DNA of 64,000 nucleotides from Pseudomonadota bacterium (GTDB lineage Bacteria; Pseudomonadota; Gammaproteobacteria; Xanthomonadales; Rhodanobacteraceae): the NCBI GenBank assembly GCA_018240465.1, contig JAFEFS010000074.1, forward strand, positions 62,001-126,000. Direction: 5' to 3'. This document shows positions 16,758-26,197 of the stretch, in pieces (within the stretch, counting starts at the first letter, position 1; each line of letters begins with the position of its first letter). Under the pieces are notes generated by a model. The model was not told where the DNA came from. It did not search any database and worked only from the letters and a program-made list of their open reading frames with translations. A program made the position numbers and the translations under genes.

Positions 16758-18487
16758 ATGCCACGTTGCTCGTCGCGTTGCTGCTTGTTTCTGCCGCCGC
16801 GCTCGGCGTCATGCGCGCGCGGCGGGTGCGCCGCCATCGCCTGGCGCGCATCGGCTTGCAGCTTGGCGCAGCGTCGCTGTTGTACTTGTGCCTGTTCCCG
16901 CCGCTCGATAGCAAGAATTTTCATGCCGACGAGCTGGTCGTGTTGACGCCCGGCGCGACGTCCGCGCAGCTCGCCGCGTTGCCGCTCGCGGCCAACGTCG
17001 TTGCGCTGCCCGGCGTCGAAGCGGGCAGGGCGGTCGAACGCGCACCCGACCTCGGCACCGCGCTGCGCCGGCATGCCGGCGCGCGCCGCCTGCGCATCGT
17101 CGGCGGCGGCTTGCCGGCGCGCGATCGCGACGCGGCGCGGGGCCTCGTCGCCGCGTTCGATGCGGCGCCGCTGCCGCGCGGTCTGGTCGAACTGGGTGCG
17201 CCGGCCGCGGTGCGCGCCGGCAACGTCTGGCGTATCGATGGGCGCGTCGAGGACGTCGAAGGCGGCCGCGTCGAACTACGCGATCCGTCCGGCGCGGTCA
17301 TCGCCACGCACGCGCTCGACGCCGAAGGCCGCTTCGCCCTGCACGCGGGCGCGAAAGGTGAGGGCAGTGCGACGTTCGTTTTGAACGTGCTCGATCGCGA
17401 CGGCACCAAGATCGACAACGCAACGGTTCCGCTGGCAGTGCATGCGGGCATGCCGCTCAAGATCGCGCTGCTCGCCGGGGCGCCCGACGCGGATCTGAAG
17501 TATTTGCGCCGCTGGGCCGCCGACGCGGGCATGGCGCTGACCAGCCGCATCGCGTTGAGCGATGGCGTTGCGCTGAGCGACGGCGCGGCAGTGCCCGATG
17601 ACGCGGCACTGCGTGTGGCCGATATCGCGATCGTCGACGAACGCGCCTGGACCGAGCTCGACGCGCAACGCAAGCAGGCGTTGATCGCCGCTGTGCGCGA
17701 CGGCCTCGGCCTGCTGCTGCGCGCGACCGGGCCGCTGCCCGCGCCGGTCGCCGCGGATTGGGCCGAACTCGGTTTTCGCACGCACGCGGTCGAGGCGCCG
17801 GCGTCGGTTGCGCTCGACAAGACGCTCGGTCTGGTCGATTCCGGTCTCACGTTCGCGCACCGCGCCCTCGCCGTCGAGGCCGATGCCGCTGCACCGCTGC
17901 TGCGCGCCGATGACGGCACGATACTGGCGTGGTCGCGCAATCTCGGTCGCGGCCGCGTCGCGTTGTGGCTGCTTGCCGACAGCTATCGACTGGCTCTCGG
18001 CGGTGCGTCTCCCGCGTTCGCGACGTTGTGGAGTGAAGCGTTGAGCACGGTCGCGCGCGCGCGCGGCGCGTCTGCCCCGCTGTTGCCGCCATCGACGCGC
18101 GTCGACGCGCGCGCGTCGTTCTGCGCCGTTGCCGCCGATGCGGCGATCGAGAACGAGATGGGCAAACGCGTGCCGTTGAGTGTCGATGCGCACGGGTGCG
18201 CCGCGTATTGGCCCGAAGCAGCGGGCTGGCATACGTTGCTCAACGGCGGCGGCCGCTGGCCGTTCTTTGTGCGTGCGCGCGACGAAGCCATCGGCCTGGA
18301 AGCCGGAGAGAATCGAAGCGCGACGCAGGCGCTGCTCGGCGCGCCGCTATCGACGGCGGCTGTCGCCACGCGCGAGCAGCCGTTGCCGCGCTGGCCATTC
18401 TTCCTCGCCTGGCTGGCCGCGGCCGCGGTAATGTGGTGGCTCGAACGCGGCGCCGCCGCGAACGGCGGCGCTGCATCGGACGCATAG
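16754..18487 (+). CDS. membrane-anchored protein, last gene of the MoxR-type operon
   Basis: 577 residues with an N-terminal helix pair (LLVALLLVSAAALGVM; LGAASLLYLCLFPP) and a C-terminal helix (WPFFLAWLAAAAVMWWLE). Residues ~160-225 look like a small beta-sandwich (GRVEDVEGGRVELRDPSGAV, EGRFALHAGAKGEG). I do not recognise a catalytic family; a glutamine-amidotransferase-like fold as in other large Bat-type proteins is possible. It begins on the stop of the previous gene (ATGA) and ends 6 nt from the convergent TonB-dependent receptor gene. Confidence 0.6.
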   Translation: MNATLLVALLLVSAAALGVMRARRVRRHRLARIGLQLGAASLLYLCLFPPLDSKNFHADELVVLTPGATSAQLAALPLAANVVALPGVEAGRAVERAPDLGTALRRHAGARRLRIVGGGLPARDRDAARGLVAAFDAAPLPRGLVELGAPAAVRAGNVWRIDGRVEDVEGGRVELRDPSGAVIATHALDAEGRFALHAGAKGEGSATFVLNVLDRDGTKIDNATVPLAVHAGMPLKIALLAGAPDADLKYLRRWAADAGMALTSRIALSDGVALSDGAAVPDDAALRVADIAIVDERAWTELDAQRKQALIAAVRDGLGLLLRATGPLPAPVAADWAELGFRTHAVEAPASVALDKTLGLVDSGLTFAHRALAVEADAAAPLLRADDGTILAWSRNLGRGRVALWLLADSYRLALGGASPAFATLWSEALSTVARARGASAPLLPPSTRVDARASFCAVAADAAIENEMGKRVPLSVDAHGCAAYWPEAAGWHTLLNGGGRWPFFVRARDEAIGLEAGENRSATQALLGAPLSTAAVATREQPLPRWPFFLAWLAAAAVMWWLERGAAANGGAASDA

Positions 18488-18493
18488 CGTGGC

Positions 18494-20968
18494 TCAGAAC
18501 CGGTAGTTCGCCTCGACGCCCCACATGCGCGGCGCGGTGATGCCGGCACTGGTCACGCCGAGCACGTTGGTCACGATGTTGTTGAGCCCGGTGACGTACT
18601 GCGTGTCGAACAGGTTGTTGACGAACAGGCCGACGCTCCAGGGCACGTTGGGCGAGGACCAGCCGACATGAAAATCGGCGCGCGTGTGGCTGCCGCCAAG
18701 CCGGAACGGCAGCGTCGAGATGCACGAGCCCTGCAGCGCCGAGCCCGAATTGCAGCGCGTCTTGCCGGTGTAGGCGCCTTGCAGCGTGAAGTCGAGGCTG
18801 CCGCCGGCGATGTTGTGCATGACGTAGGCGGCGCCGAGCGTGGCCGACCATTGCGGCAGGCCGGTGGGTTGGCCGGAGAGATCGACACCTTCCGCGGTCT
18901 TGTAGTTGCTGTAGGTCTGGTCGATGTAGGCCGCTGCGGCATTGAGGCGCAGGCTGTCGGTTGCCTGCCAGCGCGCTTCGAACTCCAGGCCCTTGGCCTC
19001 CTGGTCGCTGGGCAGGATCTGGTATTGCGGCAGATCGCCGTTGCCACCACCGTTCGACACCAGGGTCAGGTTCGGCAAGTTGGAATATTTATAATAGTAT
19101 ACAGAAGCGTTGAACAGCAGCTTGTAGTCGGCGAACCAGCTCTTGACGCCGGCTTCGTAGCTGCGCACGGTCTGCGGCTTGTACACGGTGCCGACCTCGA
19201 GCGCGTTGAAACCGCCGGCCTGGTAACCCTTGGCCGCCGACGCATAGAGCATCACGTCGGGCGTCAGCTTGTAGTCGAGCACGACGCGCGGACTGGTGTC
19301 GTTCCAGCTGCGCTTGAGGCCGGCCGGCTGCCCGAGCGTCTGCGGCGTGGTGAAGTAGATGTTCTGCTGGAAGGTCTGGATCGGTACGCCTAGCGCATCG
19401 AGCAGGCCGAGCGATTGCAGGCCTGCCAGTGTCCTGTCGAGCTCGTCGGCGACGCGCGGCGGCGTATACCAGCTGAAGTCGCGCTGGTCGCGGGTGAAGC
19501 GCACGCCGGTGGTGAGGTTGAGGCGGTCGTTGAGGTGCCAGATCACGTCACCGTAGACCGCGGAGGCGCGGGCGATGTTGCGGTTGTTCATGTTCTCCTG
19601 CCAGGGGTCGCCAAGCAGCGAGTACTGGAACCCCGCAGCCTGCAGGCCTTGCGTCAGCGGTCCGTAGAGGCCGCCAGGCGCGATGCCGAGGTTGTTGAGC
19701 AGGGTATCGATGCTGTTGGTGAAGAAGTTGATCTGGCTGGTCTGGCGACCGTCGTCGCGGTACCAGCTCGCGCCGGCGATCCAGTCGGCGCGATCGGTCT
19801 TGCCGGCGAGCTTGAATTCCTGCGACCAGGTCTTGTGCCGCTCGATGTTGACGTCGTCGAAATACAGGTCGATGCGGTCGGTGCCTTCCTGCGCCTCGCG
19901 GTTGTACGTGTGGTAGCGCTGGAACGAGGTCAACGAGGTGAAATCGCCGAACGGCAGCGCATGCTCGGCGCGCAGGACGAACGAGTCGTAGGTGCGCGAT
20001 TCGCGCGCGCCGATCGCTTCGTTGTAGAGTGGCGCGTTGCGCGGATCGAGGAAGGTCGAGTAGTCGGGCGTCGTCGATGGCAGCTCGGGATAGGCCGGCA
20101 CCGGCGAGACGCCGATCGTCGCACGCGGCGGCTGCTTGAGCCGCTCATGCTCCCAGGCGAGGTTGACGGCCGTGTCGCCGGGTGCGTTCCAGTGCAATTG
20201 CATGCGCGTGCCCCAGTCGTCGTCCTTGTAGAAATGCCGACCGGTAGCGGAGTCGCGCAGCCAGCCGTCGCTCTGGTTGTCGACGAAGCTCAGGCGGAAA
20301 GCGAGGTTCTCGCCGAGTGGCGTGTTGAGCACGCCGTCGCCGTAGCGCAGGCCGTAGTTGCCGAGGCGCAGGCGCGCGTTGGCTTCGAACTGGTCGCTCG
20401 GCGCCATCGTCGTGACCGAGATCGCGCCGGCCGCGCTGTTGCGTCCGAACAGCGTGCCCTGCGGACCCTTGAGCACCTCGACATGGTCGATGTCGTTGAA
20501 CATCAGCAGCGCGCCGCCGGTCTTGCCCTGGTAGACGCCGTTCGCGTAGACGCCGACCGGCGCGTCGGTGCCGATGCCGAAATCGCCGGTGCCGATGCCG
20601 CGCAGGCTGAAATTCGGTTGCGTCGGCTGGTCGCCGCTGACCGAAAGGCCGGGCACGTACTTGTCCATCTTCGACAGGTCGGTGGCGGCGAGCGTGTCGA
20701 TTTGCGTCGACGAGATGACCTGCATCGCGATCGGTACTTCCTGCACCTGCTGCGTGCGGCTCTGCGCGGTGACGGTGACATTGCCGAGTTGCATCGCGGC
20801 ATTGTCGGTGGTTGCCTGCCCGGCGCCCTGTTGTGCGGCGGGTGTCTGCGTCTGCGCGTCGTCCGCGGCGGCGGCCAGCAACGTGCCGTGCGCAAGCATT
20901 GCCGCCGTGCCGGCGACGAGCGCGAGGCGTACCTGTCGAGTCAATTGCGTCATCTGGATCTTGTTCAC
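18494..20968 (-). CDS. TonB-dependent outer-membrane receptor
   Basis: 824 residues with a signal peptide (LVAGTAAMLAHGTLLAAAA), a TonB-box-like NVTVTAQSR at ~67-75, a plug domain (VPIAMQVISSTQIDTL, LRGIGTGDFGIGTDAPVGVYANGVYQ, VEVLKGPQGTLFGRNSAAGAI) and a beta-barrel ending in an aromatic residue (GVEANYRF). It imports a specific ligand across the outer membrane using TonB energy; the ligand is not evident. It starts 33 nt after the diheme cytochrome gene on the same strand, so it is probably the third gene of a beta-helix/diheme/TonB-receptor operon. Confidence 0.9.
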   Translation of the reverse strand: MNKIQMTQLTRQVRLALVAGTAAMLAHGTLLAAAADDAQTQTPAAQQGAGQATTDNAAMQLGNVTVTAQSRTQQVQEVPIAMQVISSTQIDTLAATDLSKMDKYVPGLSVSGDQPTQPNFSLRGIGTGDFGIGTDAPVGVYANGVYQGKTGGALLMFNDIDHVEVLKGPQGTLFGRNSAAGAISVTTMAPSDQFEANARLRLGNYGLRYGDGVLNTPLGENLAFRLSFVDNQSDGWLRDSATGRHFYKDDDWGTRMQLHWNAPGDTAVNLAWEHERLKQPPRATIGVSPVPAYPELPSTTPDYSTFLDPRNAPLYNEAIGARESRTYDSFVLRAEHALPFGDFTSLTSFQRYHTYNREAQEGTDRIDLYFDDVNIERHKTWSQEFKLAGKTDRADWIAGASWYRDDGRQTSQINFFTNSIDTLLNNLGIAPGGLYGPLTQGLQAAGFQYSLLGDPWQENMNNRNIARASAVYGDVIWHLNDRLNLTTGVRFTRDQRDFSWYTPPRVADELDRTLAGLQSLGLLDALGVPIQTFQQNIYFTTPQTLGQPAGLKRSWNDTSPRVVLDYKLTPDVMLYASAAKGYQAGGFNALEVGTVYKPQTVRSYEAGVKSWFADYKLLFNASVYYYKYSNLPNLTLVSNGGGNGDLPQYQILPSDQEAKGLEFEARWQATDSLRLNAAAAYIDQTYSNYKTAEGVDLSGQPTGLPQWSATLGAAYVMHNIAGGSLDFTLQGAYTGKTRCNSGSALQGSCISTLPFRLGGSHTRADFHVGWSSPNVPWSVGLFVNNLFDTQYVTGLNNIVTNVLGVTSAGITAPRMWGVEANYRF

Positions 20969-21000
20969 GCCAGCATCCCTCCCAATGGTTTGTCGTATTG

Positions 21001-22158
21001 TCAGGCGTCGCAGTTTCCGGACGTGGCGGCGATCCAGTCGCGGATCAGCGCAACGCCTTCCTTGTGCGTGGTGCTGCGGCCCATCTCGGGCATCATCACA
21101 CCGGGTTCGTCCGAGGTGACGCGGTAGAGCAGAATAGAATCGTCGGGCTTGCCCGGCACGATGTCGAACAGGTGATCACCCGTGCCGCGTCCGGCCGCGA
21201 CCGGCGGCTTGCATACGCCGAGGCGGCGCAGGTCGGCATTCGCGCTGCGCAGGTCGAGCGCGGTGGTGTTGGCCGGGCCGGTCGGGCTGTGACACATGCT
21301 GCAGTTGATGTCCAGGTACGCACGCGCGCGGTCGGCGACGGGCGCCTTGGCATCGTGCCAGTCGGCGTCGCGCGGCGCCCGCGCGGGATCGGGTGAGCCG
21401 GCGAGAAGGCCGAGCCGGGTCCAATGCGCGAGCTGGTTTTCCGCGCCGCTGGCGTAGCTGTAGTCCTTGTTGAGGTGCCGCGCGCGTGGGCCGAGCGGCT
21501 CGATCGCCTTGGCCGCAACGTTGGCGACGTGGCAGCCGGCGCATTGGTTCTCGTTCGGCACGACGTAGGTGAAAGCTTCGCGTTCGTTGTTGTCGGCGAC
21601 GAGTTCGAGCGGGATGGCATCGCCCGTGCGCGCGAGTTCGGCGTCGGTCTGCGCGGCGTTCCAGACGTAGGGAATCGCCTCCCAGCCTTTCTCGCGGCGT
21701 ACGAGTATGCGCGTTTCGACCAGGCGCACCTTGGCGAGATCGAGGGCTTCGTCCGCCGCCCCGGCGGCGAAGTCGCGCGAGGTGTCGTAGGTGCGCGCTA
21801 CCGCCTTCGCCTCGCCGCCGCTTTTCGGATAGAAGAAGGTTTTCGTCAGCACCGTGCCGACCGGGAAGTCGAACGGCCCGTCGGCATCGTATTTCGCCGT
21901 CGTGCCTTTCGGCAGCCACACCGTGCGGAACTTGTGCGCGTAGTCGCTGAACAACGGCGTGTTCAGATCGTAGGGCACGACGTCGGTATTGGCCACGAGC
22001 CGGCCGTCGTGTGCCTCGACCAGATGCCAGTCGCTGAGCTTTTCCGGCTTGCCTTCGGCGAACGAGTGCACTGGTTGCGGCGTGCGCGCGCAGCCGGCGA
22101 GGGCAGCGAGCGCGACCAGCGCGGAAGAAATGCGCGTGAATCGGGTGAGCGATGACAT
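21001..22158 (-). CDS. diheme cytochrome c lipoprotein, SO2930/HNE_0200-type family
   Basis: 385 residues. The signal peptide ends in a lipobox (LAGC), so it is probably lipid-anchored. Two heme c motifs are visible: CAGCH (206-210) and CSMCH (286-290). The N-terminal pattern (PYDLNTPLFSDYAHKFRTVWLP) and the heme spacing match the family described as SO2930-type diheme cytochromes (TIGR03806, from memory). Its ATG overlaps the TGA of the beta-helix lipoprotein gene, and members of these two families are known neighbours. Electron-transfer partner and substrate are unknown. Confidence 0.88.
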   Translation of the reverse strand: MSSLTRFTRISSALVALAALAGCARTPQPVHSFAEGKPEKLSDWHLVEAHDGRLVANTDVVPYDLNTPLFSDYAHKFRTVWLPKGTTAKYDADGPFDFPVGTVLTKTFFYPKSGGEAKAVARTYDTSRDFAAGAADEALDLAKVRLVETRILVRREKGWEAIPYVWNAAQTDAELARTGDAIPLELVADNNEREAFTYVVPNENQCAGCHVANVAAKAIEPLGPRARHLNKDYSYASGAENQLAHWTRLGLLAGSPDPARAPRDADWHDAKAPVADRARAYLDINCSMCHSPTGPANTTALDLRSANADLRRLGVCKPPVAAGRGTGDHLFDIVPGKPDDSILLYRVTSDEPGVMMPEMGRSTTHKEGVALIRDWIAATSGNCDA

Positions 22159-23396
22159 CAAGTGTTGCCCTTCAATTCGACAGCAGCAAGCGGCGGCAGC
22201 TCGCAGTGGACTTCGTCATTGAGTACCTTGGGATTGCTGAACTTGTTCGGCCCGTCGACGTTGAGCACCTCGACCGCGCCGTTCTTCACGCAGATGCGCT
22301 GTTCGGCCGGATACTGGCCGTTGACCTGTGCCTTGGTGTCGACGTACCCGTCCCAGAGCACGTCGGGGAAGTGGCCGCTGATGCCGAACATCGATACTTT
22401 CAGCGCCTTCCAGTCGAGGCCGTCGGGAGCGTCGCCGCCGCCGGAGAAGCGGTTGTCGTGGATGTAGATCGATTTCGGATACGGATCATAGCCTTCGCTC
22501 GGCTTCTTGTCGGCGAAGTTGGTGATGAAGTAGCTGGCGATGATCACGTTCGCGGTGCGGTTGTCGGCGATGTCGTTGTCGAAGATCTCGACCTTCGGGT
22601 TCGAGGTTACGATGATGCCGGAGCCTGCGGGTACGCTTGCGACCGCGGTGCCCTTGGCGCCGAAGTTGCCGAGGTTGTTGGCGACGACCTTGTTCTTGAA
22701 CACGCGTGCATGCTCGCCGTGCTGGGTCAGATCGGGCATGTTGAAGACGAGGATGCCGCCGGTGTTCCCGGTCGCGGTGTTCTCGTAGACGTCGGCGCGT
22801 ATCGAGTTCTCGATCTCGATGCCGGCGACGTTCTTCTCGGCGCGGTTGCGCCGCACGATGATGTCCTGTGACTGGCCGACGTAGATCCCGGCGTCACGCG
22901 AACCGATCGCGATCGAGTCCTCGACCAGCACGTTCTTGCATTTCACCGGATAGATCGCATAGGCGCCGTTGTCTTTCGACGGGCCGGCGGTCCATTCGAC
23001 GCGCACGTCGCGGATCGTGATGTTTTCGCCGTCGTTGACTTTCAGTCCGTCTCCCTTCGAATCCTCGATGGCGAGATGCTCGATCGTGAAATCGTTCGCG
23101 TAGACGAGCATGCCCTCGGGGCCGGAGATCTGGTTCTTGAACGATAGTATGCTTTTGTCGGAGCCCGCGCCGCGCACGGTGACGCCGTTGGCACGCAGGG
23201 TCAGTACGCGTTGCAGTGGATGCTTGCCGGGTGGAATCTCGATGACTGTTCCGGGCTTGGCGTCGAGGAACTGTTCCTGCAGCTTCTTTTCGAAAGCCGT
23301 GTCCGCGTCACTTGGCGGGGGAGGTGGTTCGTTTCCACAGCCGGCGGCAAGGGCACAAAGGGCGACAATGGCAAGCTTGCGCACGGCATTCTCCAT
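22158..23396 (-). CDS. parallel beta-helix repeat lipoprotein
   Basis: 412 residues with lipoprotein signal LCALAAGC. After a Pro-rich linker comes a right-handed parallel beta-helix: GTVIEIPPGKH, then repeated VTVRGAG, FTIEHLAIEDS, ITIRDVRVEW, VLVEDSIAIGS, IIVRRNRAEKN, DVYENTATGN. This fits the beta-helix family paired with the SO2930-type cytochromes (TIGR03805, from memory). Such folds usually bind or cleave polysaccharides, but no catalytic residues are recognisable. MENAVRKL (23396) is chosen as start because it gives a proper lipoprotein signal. It heads a likely operon with the diheme cytochrome and TonB receptor. Confidence 0.85.
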   Translation of the reverse strand: MENAVRKLAIVALCALAAGCGNEPPPPPSDADTAFEKKLQEQFLDAKPGTVIEIPPGKHPLQRVLTLRANGVTVRGAGSDKSILSFKNQISGPEGMLVYANDFTIEHLAIEDSKGDGLKVNDGENITIRDVRVEWTAGPSKDNGAYAIYPVKCKNVLVEDSIAIGSRDAGIYVGQSQDIIVRRNRAEKNVAGIEIENSIRADVYENTATGNTGGILVFNMPDLTQHGEHARVFKNKVVANNLGNFGAKGTAVASVPAGSGIIVTSNPKVEIFDNDIADNRTANVIIASYFITNFADKKPSEGYDPYPKSIYIHDNRFSGGGDAPDGLDWKALKVSMFGISGHFPDVLWDGYVDTKAQVNGQYPAEQRICVKNGAVEVLNVDGPNKFSNPKVLNDEVHCELPPLAAVELKGNT

Positions 23397-23426
23397 GTGG
23401 GGGCGGTGCGTCAATTTGCCGCCAAA

Positions 23427-23436
23427 CAAACGTTTG
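23427..23436. promoter_or_regulatory. CAAACGTTTG palindrome upstream of the beta-helix gene
   Basis: A perfect 10-bp palindrome lies 30 nt upstream of the beta-helix lipoprotein start, in the 127-nt gap after the AraC-family gene. It could be an operator, but no consensus is recognised. Confidence 0.3.
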
Positions 23437-23523
23437 GAACAGGGGCAAGGGGGCTGGATTTGGGGGGCAAACAGGCCATTGGAAAGTGGCCGATGCAGCC
23501 ACGGCCGCCACACGGTGCTGCCG

Positions 23524-24621
23524 TCAGATCGCACTGTGTCGCATCGCCGTCGGTGCCGCGCCGGTCCAGCGCTTGAACGCGCGGCGGAATTCGCGCGCGT
23601 CGGAATACCCGACCTCGCTGCCGATGTCGGCGATGCTCAAGGCGCCCGCGCTGAGCAGCTCCAGCGCGCGTTCGGCGCGCAACTGGTCGTGGATGTCGCG
23701 ATAGACGCGGCCGGCGGCAGCGAGGTGGCGGCGCAGCGTGCGTTCGGAAAGATTGAGACTGGAAGCGACGTCTCCGAGCGTCGGGTGCTCGGCGAGGCGG
23801 TGGCGCAGGATGCGCTCGACCGAAGCGACGATCTCGCTCTGGCGCTTGATCTGCGCGGCCTGCTCGCGGCAGATGGCGAGCGCCTGCTGCGCGCTGACCG
23901 GATGGTGCGTCGGCAGGCGTACCGCCAGCCATTGCGTGCCGACCACGAAGCGGTTGCGGTTCGCGCCGAAGCGGATCTCGCACTCGAACAGCTTGCGATA
24001 GTCGGCGGCGTGCGGCGGCGCCGGGTAGGTAAGATCGAGGCGCACCGGCTTGAACATCGGGCCGACCAGGCTGCGTGCGAGCTGCAAGGTGCTCGCGAAC
24101 ATCTCCTCGCAGAGAAAGACGAGAATTTCTTCGTCGGGAAAGCGCGGTCGCGCCACGAGTGCGACTTCGCGCGCGTTTGCTGTTTCCATTTCGACGTCCA
24201 TCAGCGCGCCGGTGATGTCGGCGTGCTCGATGCCGATCGCGACCGCCTCGCCGAAGGTGCGCGCGGTCATCATCGCCAGGCCCATGATGCCGAACGTGCC
24301 GCTGGATTGGTGCGCGCCGACCTCGATGCCGAAGCCGCTGCGCGGGATCGTGCGCAGCGCACGCTTGATGATCGTGCTCGCCTGCCGGTAAGACACGCGC
24401 ACCGAAGCATCGTCGATCTGCGCGCGCGTGATGCCGAGCCCGGCGAGCCAGGGCTCGATCGCAAGACCTTCGGCATCAGCGAGCTGCGCGAGCACGGCGA
24501 GGATTGTGGTCGGGATCACCGCCGCGGTGTAGCGCGGGTCGGTCGGGGCATGGCGCACGGCCATCTTCGCCGTCGCGGCCTTGTTGCGCCTGGTGACGGC
24601 GGGTGGGTGTGCTGGCGTCAT
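23524..24621 (-). CDS. AraC-family transcriptional regulator (OruR/ArgR-like N-terminal domain)
   Basis: 365 residues. The C-terminal ~100 residues form two helix-turn-helix motifs (HPTLGDVASSLNLSERTLRRHLAAAG and ALSIADIGSEVGYSDAREFRRAFKRWTGAAPTAMR). The N-terminal region (TTILAVLAQLADAEGL, then GFGIEVGAHQSSGTFGIMGLAMMTARTFGEAV) matches the long ligand-sensing domain of the OruR/AraC subgroup. It lies between two TonB-receptor groups on the same strand, 50 nt after the PHP gene and 127 nt before the beta-helix gene, and may control either. The ligand is unknown. Confidence 0.88.
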   Translation of the reverse strand: MTPAHPPAVTRRNKAATAKMAVRHAPTDPRYTAAVIPTTILAVLAQLADAEGLAIEPWLAGLGITRAQIDDASVRVSYRQASTIIKRALRTIPRSGFGIEVGAHQSSGTFGIMGLAMMTARTFGEAVAIGIEHADITGALMDVEMETANAREVALVARPRFPDEEILVFLCEEMFASTLQLARSLVGPMFKPVRLDLTYPAPPHAADYRKLFECEIRFGANRNRFVVGTQWLAVRLPTHHPVSAQQALAICREQAAQIKRQSEIVASVERILRHRLAEHPTLGDVASSLNLSERTLRRHLAAAGRVYRDIHDQLRAERALELLSAGALSIADIGSEVGYSDAREFRRAFKRWTGAAPTAMRHSAI

Positions 24622-24671
24622 GCGCGCGATGGTAGCGGCTTGCGCCGCGCAAGTCGCGGTGCGCTGCGCAA

Positions 24672-26177
24672 TCAGGGCGAGGCCGCCGGCGCGACCCGGT
24701 TCACGTAGATCGGATTGCCTATCAGGCTGAGCTTGCCGTCGGCGCCGCGCACGTCGGCGCGCAGCCAGTGGCGGTGGCCGTCACTGGTCCAGGTGAAGGC
24801 GAAGGTCCGCGAAGCGTCGGCGATCTTCGGCTGATCGATCACGTTGGCGATCCTGCCGTCGATGACGATTTCCACGCTGCCGCCGCCGACATTGGCGACC
24901 TTGAGGGAGAAGTCGGCCTTGGTGTTTTGCGCGAGCTTCACCTCGTCGCCCATCTCGGCATCGAAATCCGGGCCTTTGGCGGTGAATTCGAGGCTGCGAT
25001 CCTTGCTGCCGAAGACATCGACATAGGCATGGCCGGCACGCAGCGCATCGAGCAGGGCGTGCTGGGAAAGGTTGGCGGCGTGCACGACCGTGGTCGGCGT
25101 ACCGATGCCGATGGCACCGCGGCTTTCGCTCCACTGCTTGGCGTTGTGATCGTCGCTGCCGCCGACCGCGGTGAGGCGGTAGCCCTTGTCCAGTTGCGCC
25201 TGCCAGAACGGAATGCCCGAAATCGCCGTGTCGGCATCGTTGCCGTTGACGACTTCGATGGCCTGGACCAGACGCATGTCGACCTCGGGTTTCGCGGTCC
25301 AGCCGCAACCCATGCAGATTTCGCCGGAGAGGCGGATCGGGTGGTTGATCGAGACGAAGCCGTCGAGCCGTGCGGCGTTGCGCAGCAGCGTATTCCAGTC
25401 GGGCACACCGGCCGAGCCGACGCGAAAGTCGAGCGGGACCCAGCTGCCGAGCAGGTTGGCGTGACCGGTGAACGTCGTCAGCTCGCGGCCCGCAAGCAGC
25501 AGCAGGCGATCGAAGTACGGCTGCAGTTCGCGTACGGCATTGGCCTGCGAGACCGTGTTGTGGTCGGAGAGCGCGATGAAATCGAGGCCGCGTTCGGCTG
25601 CAGCCTGCGCGGTCACGAATAGCGGACAAGGAACCTTGCCCTTGCCGCTCTGCGGCGTGCACGAACCGTCGCTGTGCGCGCCGTGCATGTGCAGGTCGCC
25701 GCGGTACCAGCCGGCCTGGGCGCGCAACGGCTCGTCGAGCAGGTCGGGAATCCTTCCATTTCTGGAAAAGTATACTTTTGCCGTGTATTCGGCGTGTGCC
25801 TTCTCGCGGATGTTCGGGATGCCGAGCAGCAGGTTCCAGCGGCCCGGTGCGATCGGGCCGACGATATAGGACGGCGTTGCGTCAGTCGCGGATACGGTGA
25901 AGCGGCTCTTGTTGCCGCCACTCCAGCCGCGGAATGCGTTGTTCCTGAAGCCGCCTGGGCCGAGCAGGCCGAGGTCGATCGTGGTCTTCTCGTCGCGACC
26001 GGAGTAGGCGAAGTCGATGGTGATGCGGTCGACACCGGCCGGCACGTCGAACGGCACCAGTTTGTAGGTCTGGTTGTCGCGGCCATCGAGCTTGCCGGTC
26101 AGGGCCAGGTCGGGTTTGTCGGCAGCGCGGGCCGACAGGCAAAGCAACAGTGGCAGTAGCAGGCCGATGATTTTCAT
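24672..26177 (-). CDS. exported PHP-domain phosphoesterase, CehA/McbA-like
   Basis: 501 residues with signal peptide (KIIGLLLPLLLCLSARA). An N-terminal beta-sandwich of ~150 residues is followed by a PHP metallohydrolase domain: HMH (163-165) in RGDLHMHGAHSDGS, ALSDHN (202-207), GREL, and a later GGSDDHNAK. These are the metal ligands expected for CehA/McbA family hydrolases, which act on phosphoesters or carbamates. With the adjacent PI-PLC-like gene and TonB receptor it could release phosphate or alcohol from exported substrates; this is inference. It lies 20 nt downstream of the PI-PLC gene. Confidence 0.85.
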   Translation of the reverse strand: MKIIGLLLPLLLCLSARAADKPDLALTGKLDGRDNQTYKLVPFDVPAGVDRITIDFAYSGRDEKTTIDLGLLGPGGFRNNAFRGWSGGNKSRFTVSATDATPSYIVGPIAPGRWNLLLGIPNIREKAHAEYTAKVYFSRNGRIPDLLDEPLRAQAGWYRGDLHMHGAHSDGSCTPQSGKGKVPCPLFVTAQAAAERGLDFIALSDHNTVSQANAVRELQPYFDRLLLLAGRELTTFTGHANLLGSWVPLDFRVGSAGVPDWNTLLRNAARLDGFVSINHPIRLSGEICMGCGWTAKPEVDMRLVQAIEVVNGNDADTAISGIPFWQAQLDKGYRLTAVGGSDDHNAKQWSESRGAIGIGTPTTVVHAANLSQHALLDALRAGHAYVDVFGSKDRSLEFTAKGPDFDAEMGDEVKLAQNTKADFSLKVANVGGGSVEIVIDGRIANVIDQPKIADASRTFAFTWTSDGHRHWLRADVRGADGKLSLIGNPIYVNRVAPAASP

Positions 26178-26197
26178 TTGATATCGATCCACAACGG

